Both the position numbers and the translations under genes were made by a program. A stretch of DNA of 64,000 nucleotides from the NCBI RefSeq assembly GCF_001420715.1, contig NZ_LJJC01000004.1:141028-205027 (forward strand). The letters are read 5' to 3'. Positions 6,956-15,493 of the stretch are shown here, one piece after another. The notes below the pieces were generated by a model. It was not told the DNA's origin. It ran no database searches and saw only the letters and a list, made by a program, of their open reading frames with translations. Numbering within the stretch: the first letter of the stretch is position 1; each line of letters starts with the position of its first letter. The DNA comes from Heyndrickxia shackletonii. GTDB lineage: Bacteria > Bacillota > Bacilli > Bacillales > Bacillaceae_C.

Positions 6956-8341
6956 ATGGAAGGAACGATCGGAAAGCGATTGGATTTGCTCTCTATTGGG
7001 AAAGGTCATAAAAAGGCTGTTGTGTTAATAAGTATTGGGTTATTCTTTGAATTCTTTGAGCTGTTTTTGGCAAGTGTGTTGTCGAGTGTTTTAGGAGAAA
7101 AGTTCCATGTTAGCTCTTCGCTTATGCCTTTGTTACTTGGATCAAGTTTTTTAGGAATGTTTGTGGGAGCAATTCTATTAAGCGGTATTGCCGATCGATA
7201 CGGGAGGAAAAATGCGTTCTTACTTAATCTCGGGATTTACAGTGTGTTTACGTTTTTAATCGTATTAAGTCCTAATGTTGGTCTTATCATTCTATTTCGC
7301 TTTTTAGCAGGGATGGGTTTAGGAGCGCAGCCAGCACTTTGTGATACGTATTTAAGTGAAATTATTCCATCTGCAAAACGTGGGAAATACATTGCATGGG
7401 CATACACCCTTGCTTTCCTCGCTGTTCCGATTGAGGGGTTTTTAGCCAGGGGGTTGGTGCCTTTAACTCCTCTTGGTCTTGAAGGATGGAGATGGATGTT
7501 CTTAATCGGGTCGATTGGAGCGGTAATTGTATTTATGCAATTACGCCATTTACCGGAATCACCTAGATGGCTAGAATCTGTTGGAAGAACGAAAGAAGCG
7601 GAAGAAATTGTGAAAAGTTTATCAGGAAACAGCCAGGTTCCTAATGTAAAGCATGTTCAGAAGGCAAACAAGAGTACACAAGTTTCTAATTCAAAATTAT
7701 ATGCGGATGTTTTTCAAAAACGATATATGAAACGGACCATTATGCTTTATATTTTCCAAATATTCCAAACACTCGGATACTATGGATTTGGTACCCTTGC
7801 CCCTCTTGTTTTAGCAGCAAAAGGATATACCATTACTCATTCTCTTGAGTTTGTTGCCTTATCCTTTATTGGATATCCTCTAGGTTCATTGCTTTCTGTG
7901 CCGTTAATTGAACGCATCGACCGTAAATGGCTGGTATGTTTATCGGCATTTTGCATGGGCGTATTCGGAATCTTATTTGGGATGGGAAATTCAGCAGCGA
8001 TGATTGTTCTATTTGGATTTATTTATACCCTCTGCAGCAATGTCTTTTCCAATGCTTATCATATTTTACAAGCAGAAATATTCCCGACAGATATTCGAGC
8101 AACTGCTACAGGGGTGGCGTATAGTATTAGCCGTATCATGAGCGGACTAATGCCTTTTATCTTGCTTCCTGTGTTAAATAAAAGCGGTGCTACTGCAATG
8201 TATTCGATTGTTGCAGCAGCAATGATTATCGTTATCCTTGATATAGCATTACTTGCACCGCCAACAAGGGGAAGATCCCTCGAGACTATTGACGGAACGA
8301 ATGAGCAAACCATTGTCGATCCAACTCAAGTAACATCATAG
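6956..8341 (+). CDS. MFS transporter (sugar-porter/aromatic-acid symporter type), likely organic-acid importer
   Basis: The 461-residue protein has about 12 hydrophobic segments, the loop 2-3 motif GIADRYGRKNAF and the helix 6 exit motif LPESPRWLESVGRTKEAEEI typical of metabolite:H+ symporters. The ATG follows GAGGGGG by 7 nt. An in-frame region at the C-terminus carries the PTRGRSLE-like motif shared by AAHS and sugar-porter members. As the last gene of the CoA-transferase/lyase operon it is the probable importer of the acid degraded by those enzymes. Substrate cannot be read from sequence. Confidence 0.88.
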   Translation: MEGTIGKRLDLLSIGKGHKKAVVLISIGLFFEFFELFLASVLSSVLGEKFHVSSSLMPLLLGSSFLGMFVGAILLSGIADRYGRKNAFLLNLGIYSVFTFLIVLSPNVGLIILFRFLAGMGLGAQPALCDTYLSEIIPSAKRGKYIAWAYTLAFLAVPIEGFLARGLVPLTPLGLEGWRWMFLIGSIGAVIVFMQLRHLPESPRWLESVGRTKEAEEIVKSLSGNSQVPNVKHVQKANKSTQVSNSKLYADVFQKRYMKRTIMLYIFQIFQTLGYYGFGTLAPLVLAAKGYTITHSLEFVALSFIGYPLGSLLSVPLIERIDRKWLVCLSAFCMGVFGILFGMGNSAAMIVLFGFIYTLCSNVFSNAYHILQAEIFPTDIRATATGVAYSISRIMSGLMPFILLPVLNKSGATAMYSIVAAAMIIVILDIALLAPPTRGRSLETIDGTNEQTIVDPTQVTS

Positions 8342-8401
8342 AATTGTTTTGATCTCATGCTTGGACAGTGTTTGCTAACTTAATACTTATATAAAAGGAA
8401 A

Positions 8402-8431
8402 CACCCTATTTTGATAGGGTGCTTCTTTATT
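8402..8431 (+). terminator. Intrinsic terminator of the catabolic operon, split by the group II intron
   Basis: CACCCTATT-TTG-ATAGGGTG forms a stem followed by CTTCTTTAT. The T-rich tract resumes after the intron (TTTTGG at 10328), so the intron is inserted in the terminator tail. Confidence 0.8.
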
Positions 8432-10327
8432 GTGCGCCCGGCATGGGTGTAGTCTCTAGGGTGAAAGTCCCGAACTGTGAAGGCAGAAGTAGCAGTTAGC
8501 TTAACGCAAGGGTGTCCGTGGTGACGCGGAATCTGAAGGAAGCGAGCGGCAAACTTCCGGTCTGAGGAACACGAACTTCATACAAGGCTAGGTATCATTG
8601 GATGAGTTTGCAATACAAAACAAAGTCCTTTCTGCCGAAGGTGATACAAAGTAAATGAAGCAGATAGATGGAAGGAAAGATTGCACTCTTACCCGGGGAG
8701 GTCTGGTTGATACGCCAAGTACACTTGGTAACCTATCTAGTAATGGATAGCTGAACAATCAGAAGTCAGCCGAAGTCGTAGTACTTGGTTTGCTCGAGAG
8801 AATCAAGGAAGGACTGAACCATTTTAGGAGAACAAACACTCGGCAAACGGTTCTTTATGTATGAAAGCAGAAAATTCTTACGGAACCTACCTGAAAGGAA
8901 GAAATGGTGAATTCCATGGGGGACTTCGGGAGGGCTTAGTAAAGAACCCACTTAATGAGAATGTATTGTTCACGTAGAAAGGATAAATCTCAATGTTAAT
9001 GGAACGAATGCTGTCACGGGAAAATCTTTTACTGGCATTAAAGCGAGTAGAAAAGAACAAAGGAAGTCATGGAGTAGACAATATGTCCGTAAAAGACCTA
9101 CGAAGACATATTCTCGAAACGTGGGATACACTTAAAACATCCTTAATGGAGGGTACTTATCAACCTTCTCCTGTCCGTCGGGTTGAAATCCCAAAACCGA
9201 ACGGTGGAGTAAGGTTATTAGGTATCCCAACCGTGACAGACCGTTTCATCCAACAGGCGATTACTCAGATTTTAACCCCTATCTTCGACCCGACTTTTTC
9301 AACACAGAGCTATGGTTTTCGACCAAACAAACGAGGTCATGACGGTGTTAGACAAGCGAAGAAATATATCGAAGAGGGATACCGATGGGTAGTCGACATG
9401 GACTTGGAGAAATTCTTTGATAAAGTCAATCATGATAGATTAATGCGGACTCTATCCAAAAGGATTCAAGACAGAACGCTCCTATCACTAATTCGGAAGT
9501 ATCTACAGTCTGGCATTATGATTAATGGAGTCATAACGAAATCCGAGGAGGGTACGCCCCAAGGTGGACCATTAAGTCCTTTACTCTCCAATATCGTTCT
9601 AGATGAACTAGACAAAGAGTTAGAAAAGAGAGGGCACAAGTTTGTCCGATACGCAGATGATTGTAATATCTACGTAAAATCGAGAAGAGCCGGAGAGCGA
9701 GTAATGGACTCGATTACTACTTTCATTGAATTTACTCTAAAACTAAAGGTGAATCGAGAAAAGTCAGCTGTAGACAGACCTTGGAAAAGAAAGTTTTTAG
9801 GTTTTAGCTTCACATTTCATAAGAAACCGAAGGTGCGGATGTCAAACCAAAGTATTCAACGTGTCAAGAAACGGATACGAGAATTAACTTCAAGGTCAAA
9901 ACCAATTCCAATGGATTATAGAATAGAGAAGCTGAATCAATATTTGATTGGCTGGTGCGGATATTATGCATTAGCAGATACACCCACTATTTTCAAAGAA
10001 TTAGACGAATGGATTAGAAGGCGTCTCAGAATGTGCCAATGGAAAGAATGGAAGAAACCAAAAACCAAAGTAAGAAAACTCATTGGATTAGGGATTCCAA
10101 AAGAGAAGGCATACGAATGGGGAAACTCTAGAAAGAAATATTGGAGAATAGCCAGAAGCCCAATCCTACAGAAAACCCTCACAAACTCCTATTGGGAGAT
10201 GCGAGGGCTGAAGAGTCTTTATGTGAGATATTCTCAACTACGTCAGACATAAATGGAACCGCCGTATACGGAACCGTACGTACGGTGGTGTGAGAGGTCG
10301 GGGGTTAGTCACCTCCTCCTACTCGAT
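8432..10327 (+). mobile_element. Group II intron, class C-like, inserted downstream of a terminator hairpin
   Basis: The element begins GTGCGCCCGGCATGGGTG and carries ribozyme domain I sequence through about 8950. It then has an internal maturase gene and a domain V-like hairpin around 10256-10291 (ACCGCCGTATACGG ... CCGTACGTACGGTGGT, with CGC where the catalytic triad is expected), and ends near CTCCTACTCGAT. The 5' boundary falls 10 nt after a terminator stem, the target preference of bacterial class C introns, and the encoded protein lacks an endonuclease domain, also as in class C. The 3' boundary is placed by similarity to typical ends and could shift by 1-3 nt. Confidence 0.88.
8993..10252 (+). 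CDS. ltrA: Group II intron reverse transcriptase/maturase
   Basis: This intron-encoded protein helps splicing and retrohoming. It is 419 residues long with reverse transcriptase blocks: PNGGVRLLGIPTVTDRFIQQAI (about 69-90), YGFRPNKRGHDGVRQA, DMDLEKFFDKVNHDRL, GTPQGGPLSPLLSN (187-200) and the catalytic YADD (220-223). A maturase/thumb domain follows (YLIGWCGYYALADTP). No HNH endonuclease follows, and the frame appears intact, so the intron may still be active. AAAGGA lies about 10 nt before the ATG at 8993; a second ATG at 8999 is in frame. Confidence 0.95.
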   Translation: MLMERMLSRENLLLALKRVEKNKGSHGVDNMSVKDLRRHILETWDTLKTSLMEGTYQPSPVRRVEIPKPNGGVRLLGIPTVTDRFIQQAITQILTPIFDPTFSTQSYGFRPNKRGHDGVRQAKKYIEEGYRWVVDMDLEKFFDKVNHDRLMRTLSKRIQDRTLLSLIRKYLQSGIMINGVITKSEEGTPQGGPLSPLLSNIVLDELDKELEKRGHKFVRYADDCNIYVKSRRAGERVMDSITTFIEFTLKLKVNREKSAVDRPWKRKFLGFSFTFHKKPKVRMSNQSIQRVKKRIRELTSRSKPIPMDYRIEKLNQYLIGWCGYYALADTPTIFKELDEWIRRRLRMCQWKEWKKPKTKVRKLIGLGIPKEKAYEWGNSRKKYWRIARSPILQKTLTNSYWEMRGLKSLYVRYSQLRQT

Positions 10328-10340
10328 TTTGGACAAAAGA

Positions 10341-11546
10341 TTAACTTCCTTGAAAATTTGCCAGTTTCATATATATATTATTGTTTACAACACCCATAGA
10401 TTGAATATTATTTTGGATATTAGAGAGCAAAACTACATAAATATTTCCGCTCTTTGAATAACTATTTAGTGTATTCCAACCAGGCATAACTCCATGGGAT
10501 GAGTAGCTTCCTGGATCTACATACCAGCCAAAGCCGTAATTCGATTTGTTGGGAGTATAGATTTGGTTGAAGCTATCCTTTGAGAACAGCTTTCCAGATT
10601 CTATTGCTAAATCGAACTTATATAAATCGGAAGCAGTTGTATAGATATCCCCACATCCAAATAACTGGGAAAAATCAGGCATACCAGGTGTGTAGATAGA
10701 GTTATCTTTTAGCTTGTAGCCAATGGATTGATTAGGCGAATGGTATAAGGCCTCTCCAAAACCGGAATCTTTCATTTGTGCTGGCTTGAATATGTGTCCA
10801 CGAATATAGTCATGTAGGGATTCTCCTGTAACCTTTTCAATGATGTAGCCTAATATCGCATAATTGGAATCAGAATAGTTCCATTGAGTTCCGGGCTTAA
10901 ATAGCAAGGTTTGTGCGCCTTTACCGATTTTTTTCATCAATTGTTCTCTCGAAAGTTTTTCACTCGTTTCCATATGCTCCCGAATTCCCGAAGTATGTGT
11001 CAACAAGTTATAGATTTTTATTTCGTTAGCATGTGGAAATGATGGCAGGTATTTTGACAATAAATCATTCGTATTTACCAAACCTTTTTCCTGTAACTGC
11101 ATGAATGATGCAGATACAAAGGATTTCGTAATGGAGCCAATATAATAAATGGTATTGGGATTGTCTGGCGCTTGTTTTTCCCTATTTGCAAAACCGTATC
11201 CTTTATTTATAACGAACTGGCCATTTTTTACAACGACTGCCGTTCCGTTAAAATGAATGCTTTTTAAATAATCATCAATTTCTTTGCTCTTCACGATATT
11301 TTTTGGAGAGTGATTTGTTTTTGCATTTTTCTTTGCTGTTATATTTGGTTTATCATCACGAATTAAACTTTCCGTTTGATGCTTTTGTTCTGTTGCTTTC
11401 GTTATTCCTTTTTTGTGAAATAAACTGTAGATGGCGCCAAATAGAAGTAAAATGAGAAGACAAAAAACCATTAGGGTTCCGATAATTCTCCTCTTTCTTA
11501 TGGCCCTTCTACGTTTTAATGTGGATGCCCTAGTCAGCGTAACCAA
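10341..11546 (-). CDS. Membrane-anchored serine hydrolase (class C beta-lactamase / PBP4*-like)
   Basis: The protein has a basic N-terminus, one membrane helix (about residues 21-41), a polar Lys-rich linker and an extracellular beta-lactamase-type domain. Motifs are SITK (138-141, nucleophile Ser), YSDSNY (from 224) and a late HGVMPGW in place of the KTG box. Such proteins are D-alanyl or D-amino-acid peptidases and esterases; none can be called a resistance enzyme from sequence. The start is a TTG very close to GAGGA, so the exact N-terminus is uncertain, though no other start precedes the helix. The gene ends just beyond the intron. Confidence 0.85.
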   Translation of the reverse strand: MVTLTRASTLKRRRAIRKRRIIGTLMVFCLLILLLFGAIYSLFHKKGITKATEQKHQTESLIRDDKPNITAKKNAKTNHSPKNIVKSKEIDDYLKSIHFNGTAVVVKNGQFVINKGYGFANREKQAPDNPNTIYYIGSITKSFVSASFMQLQEKGLVNTNDLLSKYLPSFPHANEIKIYNLLTHTSGIREHMETSEKLSREQLMKKIGKGAQTLLFKPGTQWNYSDSNYAILGYIIEKVTGESLHDYIRGHIFKPAQMKDSGFGEALYHSPNQSIGYKLKDNSIYTPGMPDFSQLFGCGDIYTTASDLYKFDLAIESGKLFSKDSFNQIYTPNKSNYGFGWYVDPGSYSSHGVMPGWNTLNSYSKSGNIYVVLLSNIQNNIQSMGVVNNNIYMKLANFQGS

Positions 11547-11710
11547 TCCTCTTTTTTAAAATCATTCTGTAACAGTCCTATATTAATGAAATAGAAATGA
11601 ATAATCAATAAGAAAATGAAGGTTCGAACCACATATTTTTGACTTTATTTGTATCACAATGAAAGGAGTTCGATTCCATCCAAGAATAATCTAATTAACG
11701 AATCCTTTTA

Positions 11711-11926
11711 TTAATCCGCTTTTTTTCGCATGATGAGAATGATTAGCAGGATAACGGTGCTGATAAGAAAAATTCCTGTGCCTAAATTGCTCCATGTTTT
11801 TAGATGATCATGGGATGTCGGGGAAGCCATTTTGTCCATATACACCGGAGAAAGATGTGCATAAAGCCAGAAGACAAATGACAGGAAGAGTAAAATAAAT
11901 GAACAGATAAATAATTTTAGCATCAT
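11711..11926 (-). CDS. Small two-helix membrane protein of unknown function
   Basis: A 71-residue protein with hydrophobic segments at about residues 3-24 and 48-66, separated by a polar loop (HLSPVYMDKMASPTSHDHLKTW), and ending RKKAD. AGGTG lies 7 nt before the ATG pair. I do not recognise a family. It stands alone between the serine hydrolase and the GerAB-like gene on the same strand. Confidence 0.65.
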   Translation of the reverse strand: MMLKLFICSFILLFLSFVFWLYAHLSPVYMDKMASPTSHDHLKTWSNLGTGIFLISTVILLIILIMRKKAD

Positions 11927-12031
11927 AAATTGACACCTGCTTCCTATAGGCTATTAAGTTTGTTATATTCACCTAAAGGCTAAAATATCCTTCCTTTCCC
12001 CGTTTTGTTTTTAACTTACTCCATTAACCCA

Positions 12032-12065
12032 CAAAAAAACGAGATCCCTTTTCCTAAGATCTCGT
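12032..12065 (-). terminator. Terminator of the GerAB-like gene
   Basis: On the minus strand ACGAGATC and GATCTCGT pair around a 12-nt loop and are followed by TTTTTTTG, directly after the stop codon. Confidence 0.85.
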
Positions 12066-12068
12066 GTA

Positions 12069-13196
12069 CTAAGACGAAGCGGAACTCTTCTTTTGCTTTT
12101 TCATCATCTTCTTCACTTTATTTACAATTATCAGTAAAACAAACAATAAAGGGATATAAACGTAGTTAATGAAAAATCCAATATCGGAGATGATAGCATT
12201 GATCAAGTCAATATGTAACCTTGTTTCTAATTGCAGGCATACTAAAAATACAAAAAAGCTTATTAGGACAACCCCATATTTTTGTTTGACTTTCACGGTT
12301 CTTTTTAAAATTCTACTTGCACTCCATAAGGAAAGACAAACAATTGGGAGAATCACTAAACACCAGTTAGCTATCCCGATAAATTCAAAGCGTTCTACAA
12401 CTGGAAAATGAATAATTTTAAAAGTAGTCAAGGTTGCCCATATATTTTTTTGTAATTGAGGCTGGGAATAAAATGCAAAGGTTATTAAAGTGACAAATAA
12501 ATTCACAATAGTTGTAAAAACCAATGCAAGATGAGCCCATTTTTTTGATTTAGTTGGCTCCTTTATAAAAGGGTAGTAAACCCAAATAAGTTCATAGCCA
12601 AGATTGGTTAAGGACATGCCTTGAGCTGCCTGTAAAAAATCATTAAAAGAATGATTAAAGATAGGCAGAAAGTGCCGGAAATCGGCATACTGCATCGCAA
12701 ATCCGTAGAAGAAAATAATATAATAAGGAAGGGCTGACCCAAAAAAGAAAAGACCGACTACTGTTCGAATTCCTCCATTAATACTATAAATACATAGAAC
12801 TAAATATATTAAGGCAAACCAAGCAGTACTCATATCAGGGAACATCCACACTTGAATAACCTCAATGTACGTGCGAAGAGCTGTTACTACAAACAAAGAA
12901 AAATATAACACAAAAAAGATATTAAATAAGGCTCCGATCCATTTTCCGAAAACAGCCGTGTGAATGTCGGAAAGATCACCTTTCACTGTCTCCAATTGTT
13001 TGTATAAAAACCAAATAATAACATGCGTACTTAACCCTGCCAAAATAACAGATACCCATGCATCATATCCCGCTAGTTTGGCGATTATTCGTTGAAACCC
13101 TAATATCCCTATCCCGATTTGCATACCAGCAACAGTAAAAAAAACTAGATAAGGGGAGAATTTTTTGCTTTCTGGAATTATTGGCGGCTGCATCAT
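12069..13196 (-). CDS. GerAB/GerKB-type spore germination permease (orphan)
   Basis: GerAB-family proteins are the membrane B subunits of nutrient germinant receptors in the spore inner membrane and belong to the amino acid/polyamine permease superfamily. The 375-residue product has about ten hydrophobic helices, an early ILGFQRIIAKLAGYDAW motif and TYIEVIQVWMFPDMSTAWF, typical of the family. An ATG at 13196 (or 13193) follows GGGGG; an upstream GTG at 13217 has no good ribosome site. No A or C subunit genes flank it, so it is an orphan B subunit or a related permease. The lysine-rich C-terminus is cytoplasmic-looking. Confidence 0.85.
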   Translation of the reverse strand: MMQPPIIPESKKFSPYLVFFTVAGMQIGIGILGFQRIIAKLAGYDAWVSVILAGLSTHVIIWFLYKQLETVKGDLSDIHTAVFGKWIGALFNIFFVLYFSLFVVTALRTYIEVIQVWMFPDMSTAWFALIYLVLCIYSINGGIRTVVGLFFFGSALPYYIIFFYGFAMQYADFRHFLPIFNHSFNDFLQAAQGMSLTNLGYELIWVYYPFIKEPTKSKKWAHLALVFTTIVNLFVTLITFAFYSQPQLQKNIWATLTTFKIIHFPVVERFEFIGIANWCLVILPIVCLSLWSASRILKRTVKVKQKYGVVLISFFVFLVCLQLETRLHIDLINAIISDIGFFINYVYIPLLFVLLIIVNKVKKMMKKQKKSSASS

Positions 13197-13414
13197 TAAC
13201 CCCCAGGTTGTAGGCACTTATTAATGCCAATGGATTATGAAAAAAATATAATTCGAATAAACGGAGTTTCATTATTCTAATATTATTGTCTCCAAAAAAA
13301 GGTTTGTTATGTAGGAATTACAAATGAAAAGGAATCACTCTCTCATTTGTAATTTGTATAATCTTATCCATACTTCAAAAAATAGAACAGTACTACTTAT
13401 AAGGAGGAGAAAAG

Positions 13415-13852
13415 ATGGATTTAACTCCGTATGATCCGTTTAGACATTTATCTAACATGAGAAAGGATTTTGATCGGTTGTTTTCAGATTTTCCAATGAA
13501 CTTTGATAGAGAGCCTAATCTGGGAGGGATACGAGTAGACGTACATGAAACGGATAGTGAAGTGGTTGCCACTTGTGATATTCCGGGATTGGTGAAGAAG
13601 GAAGATGTAAACATCGAGATAGAAAACAATATTTTGATGATTAGTGGATCGATTAATCGAACAAATGAAGTAAAAGAGGAAAATATGCACAGGAAAGAAA
13701 GGTATGTTGGGCGTTTCCATCGTTCCGTTTCATTGCCAAGCCCTGTTTCGACAGAAGGTGTAAAAGCTTCTTATAAAAGTGGAGTGCTGGAAGTCCGAAT
13801 GCCAAAATTAATGAAGGAAAACAACCGAAAAATTGATGTGGAATTTCATTAA
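13415..13852 (+). CDS. Hsp20/alpha-crystallin family small heat-shock protein
   Basis: This 145-residue ATP-independent holdase has a variable N-terminus (PYDPFRHLSNMRKDFDRLF), then an alpha-crystallin domain from about residue 38 to 145 with VDVHETDSEVVATCDIPGL, a GRFHRSVSLP strand and the conserved A-x-x-x-G-V-L motif (ASYKSGVLEVRMPK). AAGGAGGAG lies 5-6 nt before the ATG. The upstream region has TATAAT (13357-13362) and an 8-bp inverted repeat (ACAAATGA at 13320, TCATTTGT at 13343) that could be an operator; it is not a CIRCE box. Function as a general or spore-associated chaperone cannot be distinguished. Confidence 0.93.
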   Translation: MDLTPYDPFRHLSNMRKDFDRLFSDFPMNFDREPNLGGIRVDVHETDSEVVATCDIPGLVKKEDVNIEIENNILMISGSINRTNEVKEENMHRKERYVGRFHRSVSLPSPVSTEGVKASYKSGVLEVRMPKLMKENNRKIDVEFH

Positions 13853-13920
13853 GAAGAAAAGGCGCTATAGCTAGATAAGGACTAAGGTTACGATACTATC
13901 AAATTTTTATTGCAGAAGAA

Positions 13921-13944
13921 AAAGGCCAAAACTGGCCTTTTTTT
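13921..13944. terminator. Bidirectional terminator between hsp20 and the convergent 68-residue gene
   Basis: AAAGGCCA-AAAC-TGGCCTTT is a perfect stem with T-rich flanks on both strands and serves both convergent genes. Confidence 0.88.
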
Positions 13945-13952
13945 GTCTCCTT

Positions 13953-14159
13953 TTATTCGCTCTCCTCAACCGGCATATTTTCAGCCGTTGTTGGTGCCAT
14001 GTTCTCCTGAGTTCTTGGCTGCCCTCTCCAGAAGAAATCCCATGGGTTTCTTCTTTCTGGTTCAGTGTGGGCCGGCCTTTCTTGAATAATTTCAACTTCC
14101 TTTGCATGTATGACAAGCTTATCGACATGAATGACTTTTTCGTGTTTTTGCTTAGACAT
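13953..14159 (-). CDS. Small hydrophilic protein, conserved-looking, probably sporulation related
   Basis: A 68-residue soluble protein starting MSKQKHEKVIHVDKLVIHAKEV, with a central PWDFFWRGQPRTQ segment and an acidic tail. AAAGGAGGGG lies 5 nt before the ATG. It resembles short Bacillus proteins of unknown function that begin with a KHEKxIHV strand and end in a proline/aromatic tail (from memory, not searched). It stands divergent from the three GerPF-like genes, so a spore-coat or germination context is plausible but inferred. Confidence 0.7.
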   Translation of the reverse strand: MSKQKHEKVIHVDKLVIHAKEVEIIQERPAHTEPERRNPWDFFWRGQPRTQENMAPTTAENMPVEESE

Positions 14160-14399
14160 ATTTCCCCTCCTTTACATCCCATTAATCTATTGGTATTCAA
14201 TAAAAAATAATTGGTATGGGCAGAAATCCAGGGGGTTACCTAGAAAATGTTCAGGAAGTGGGTTCATGGAATAATGGAAAGTTAAGGGTAGACGGAAAAT
14301 CAAAGTGATACACGCATGAAATTAATATCCACTGAATAATGTATCTAACCTATGCATAGGATTAAATAATTCTTAGATTTTGAGAAAGGGAAATGAAAT

Positions 14400-14636
14400 A
14401 TGAAGTTTGACTCTACACGAATCAATCTTAGTGATCTCATTATTGTTAACGCGGATCATTCCAGTACTATTTCTTTAGGGTCAACAGTCCAGGTAAATAA
14501 GGCTGCAAGTGCTAAAAAAAATCAGGCGATTGGACAGTTTTTATCAGATGGAAGTCCCCGGTTTTTTACCGTTAGTGAACTTATTGATGATGATATGACT
14601 GATTTTTCCAGTGAAAAGCAAACGGATATGGAGTAA
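14400..14636 (+). CDS. GerPA/GerPF-like spore germination protein, divergent copy
   Basis: This is the first of three small paralogous genes. The 78-residue product has the family layout: an amphipathic beta N-terminus (INLSDLIIVNADHSSTISLGSTVQV) followed by a charged segment (SAKKNQAIGQFLSDGSPRFF). GerP proteins act in coat permeability during germination. This copy lacks the YKRNQG block of the other two and has an acidic tail (DDDMTDFSSEKQTDME). Its ribosome site is weaker (AAAGGGAAATGAAAT before the ATG). It is assigned by shared pattern with its neighbours and by family memory. Confidence 0.7.
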   Translation: MKFDSTRINLSDLIIVNADHSSTISLGSTVQVNKAASAKKNQAIGQFLSDGSPRFFTVSELIDDDMTDFSSEKQTDME

Positions 14637-14750
14637 AGGAATTTGTATCTGGGGATATTGACTAAGATTCGTTCATCAGGTACTTAACAAAAAAATTTAG
14701 TATTATAGCTAAGGAAAAAACGGCTCCGTTTTGAAAATAGGAGGTATAAC

Positions 14751-14984
14751 ATGAATTTTGCTCCAGTGGAGATAAACCTTCAAGTTTTTAAATTAAATGC
14801 AGTTGACCATGCCGCTACTGTGAATATGGGTTCTAGTCAACACATTGATTTATTCGTTTCTTATAAGAGAAATCAAGGAACCGGAGAACTGAATGGTGAT
14901 TTCTCACCTGTTTTTTTTCCTATTACGACGGCTATTGATTGTGATTTTATCGATACCCCAACGGTAAAAAATAGCATACTATAG
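14751..14984 (+). CDS. GerPA/GerPF-like spore germination protein
   Basis: The 77-residue product has EINLQVFKLNAVDHAATVNMGSSQHI followed by SYKRNQGTGELNGDFSP and ends TPTVKNSIL. The G-S/T-x-x-I strand followed by G-x-G is the GerPA/GerPF pattern. It is clearly paralogous to the next gene, sharing the YKRNQG, GELNGD, SP and VKNSI blocks. AGGAGG lies 6 nt before the ATG. It probably acts in the spore coat; exact role unknown. Confidence 0.75.
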   Translation: MNFAPVEINLQVFKLNAVDHAATVNMGSSQHIDLFVSYKRNQGTGELNGDFSPVFFPITTAIDCDFIDTPTVKNSIL

Positions 14985-15010
14985 CTTATGGTCAAAAGGG
15001 AGGTATTTAA

Positions 15011-15247
15011 ATGGTGTTTTTTACCCCTTTCGCACTCAATCTGCTTGCATTTAAAATTAATTCAGTTGATAATAATTCGGTTATTAATGTTGGGCCGGTT
15101 CAATTTATTGATCAATTTACTTCCTATAAGCGTAATCAAGGGTTTGGAGAACTAAACGGCGATTTGTCGCCGATAAATATACCGATTGATTACCTAGTTG
15201 ATCCAGATGTAAGCGATAGCCCTTCTGTTAAAAATAGCATTGTATAA
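15011..15247 (+). CDS. GerPA/GerPF-like spore germination protein
   Basis: The 78-residue product (ALNLLAFKINSVDNNSVINVGPVQFI, YKRNQGFGELNGDLSP, SPSVKNSIV) is the close paralogue of the preceding gene, 26 nt upstream, and is followed by a strong terminator. GGGAGG lies 7 nt before the ATG. The pair probably arose by tandem duplication and is co-transcribed. Only three genes are present, whereas gerP operons have six, so this is a separate small GerP-like set. Confidence 0.75.
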   Translation: MVFFTPFALNLLAFKINSVDNNSVINVGPVQFIDQFTSYKRNQGFGELNGDLSPINIPIDYLVDPDVSDSPSVKNSIV

Positions 15248-15262
15248 ACGATATATATTTAG

Positions 15263-15290
15263 CAGGTGTATTTTTTTACACCTGTTTTTT
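15263..15290 (+). terminator. Terminator of the GerPF-like cluster
   Basis: CAGGTGTA and TACACCTG pair around a T-rich loop and are followed by TTTTTT. Confidence 0.88.
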
Positions 15291-15493
15291 GTTGTGGTTA
15301 GTTATATTGTTTCTTCTGATTGATATTTCTTTAAAGAACACCTGTAAAGCCTTTATTTTTATGTTGTTTAACACTGGAAGGGGAAATCGGGATCTATGCA
15401 GAATTTACATAATTGGAACATGTCATCACAAAGCACAAAATGACAGGAAGAAAAAATTTTCGGCCGTTAAGATAAATGTAAGGAGTGAGCAAT

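Noticed and set aside
8432-10327. Diversity-generating retroelement or retron
   Set aside because: The reverse transcriptase has a maturase thumb and is flanked by group II ribozyme sequence including a domain V; no template/variable repeat pair or retron RNA is seen.
13907-14200. 97-residue minus-strand frame overlapping the 68-residue gene
   Set aside because: It runs through the terminator hairpin, lacks a ribosome site, and is in a different frame from the better-supported KHEKVIHV protein.
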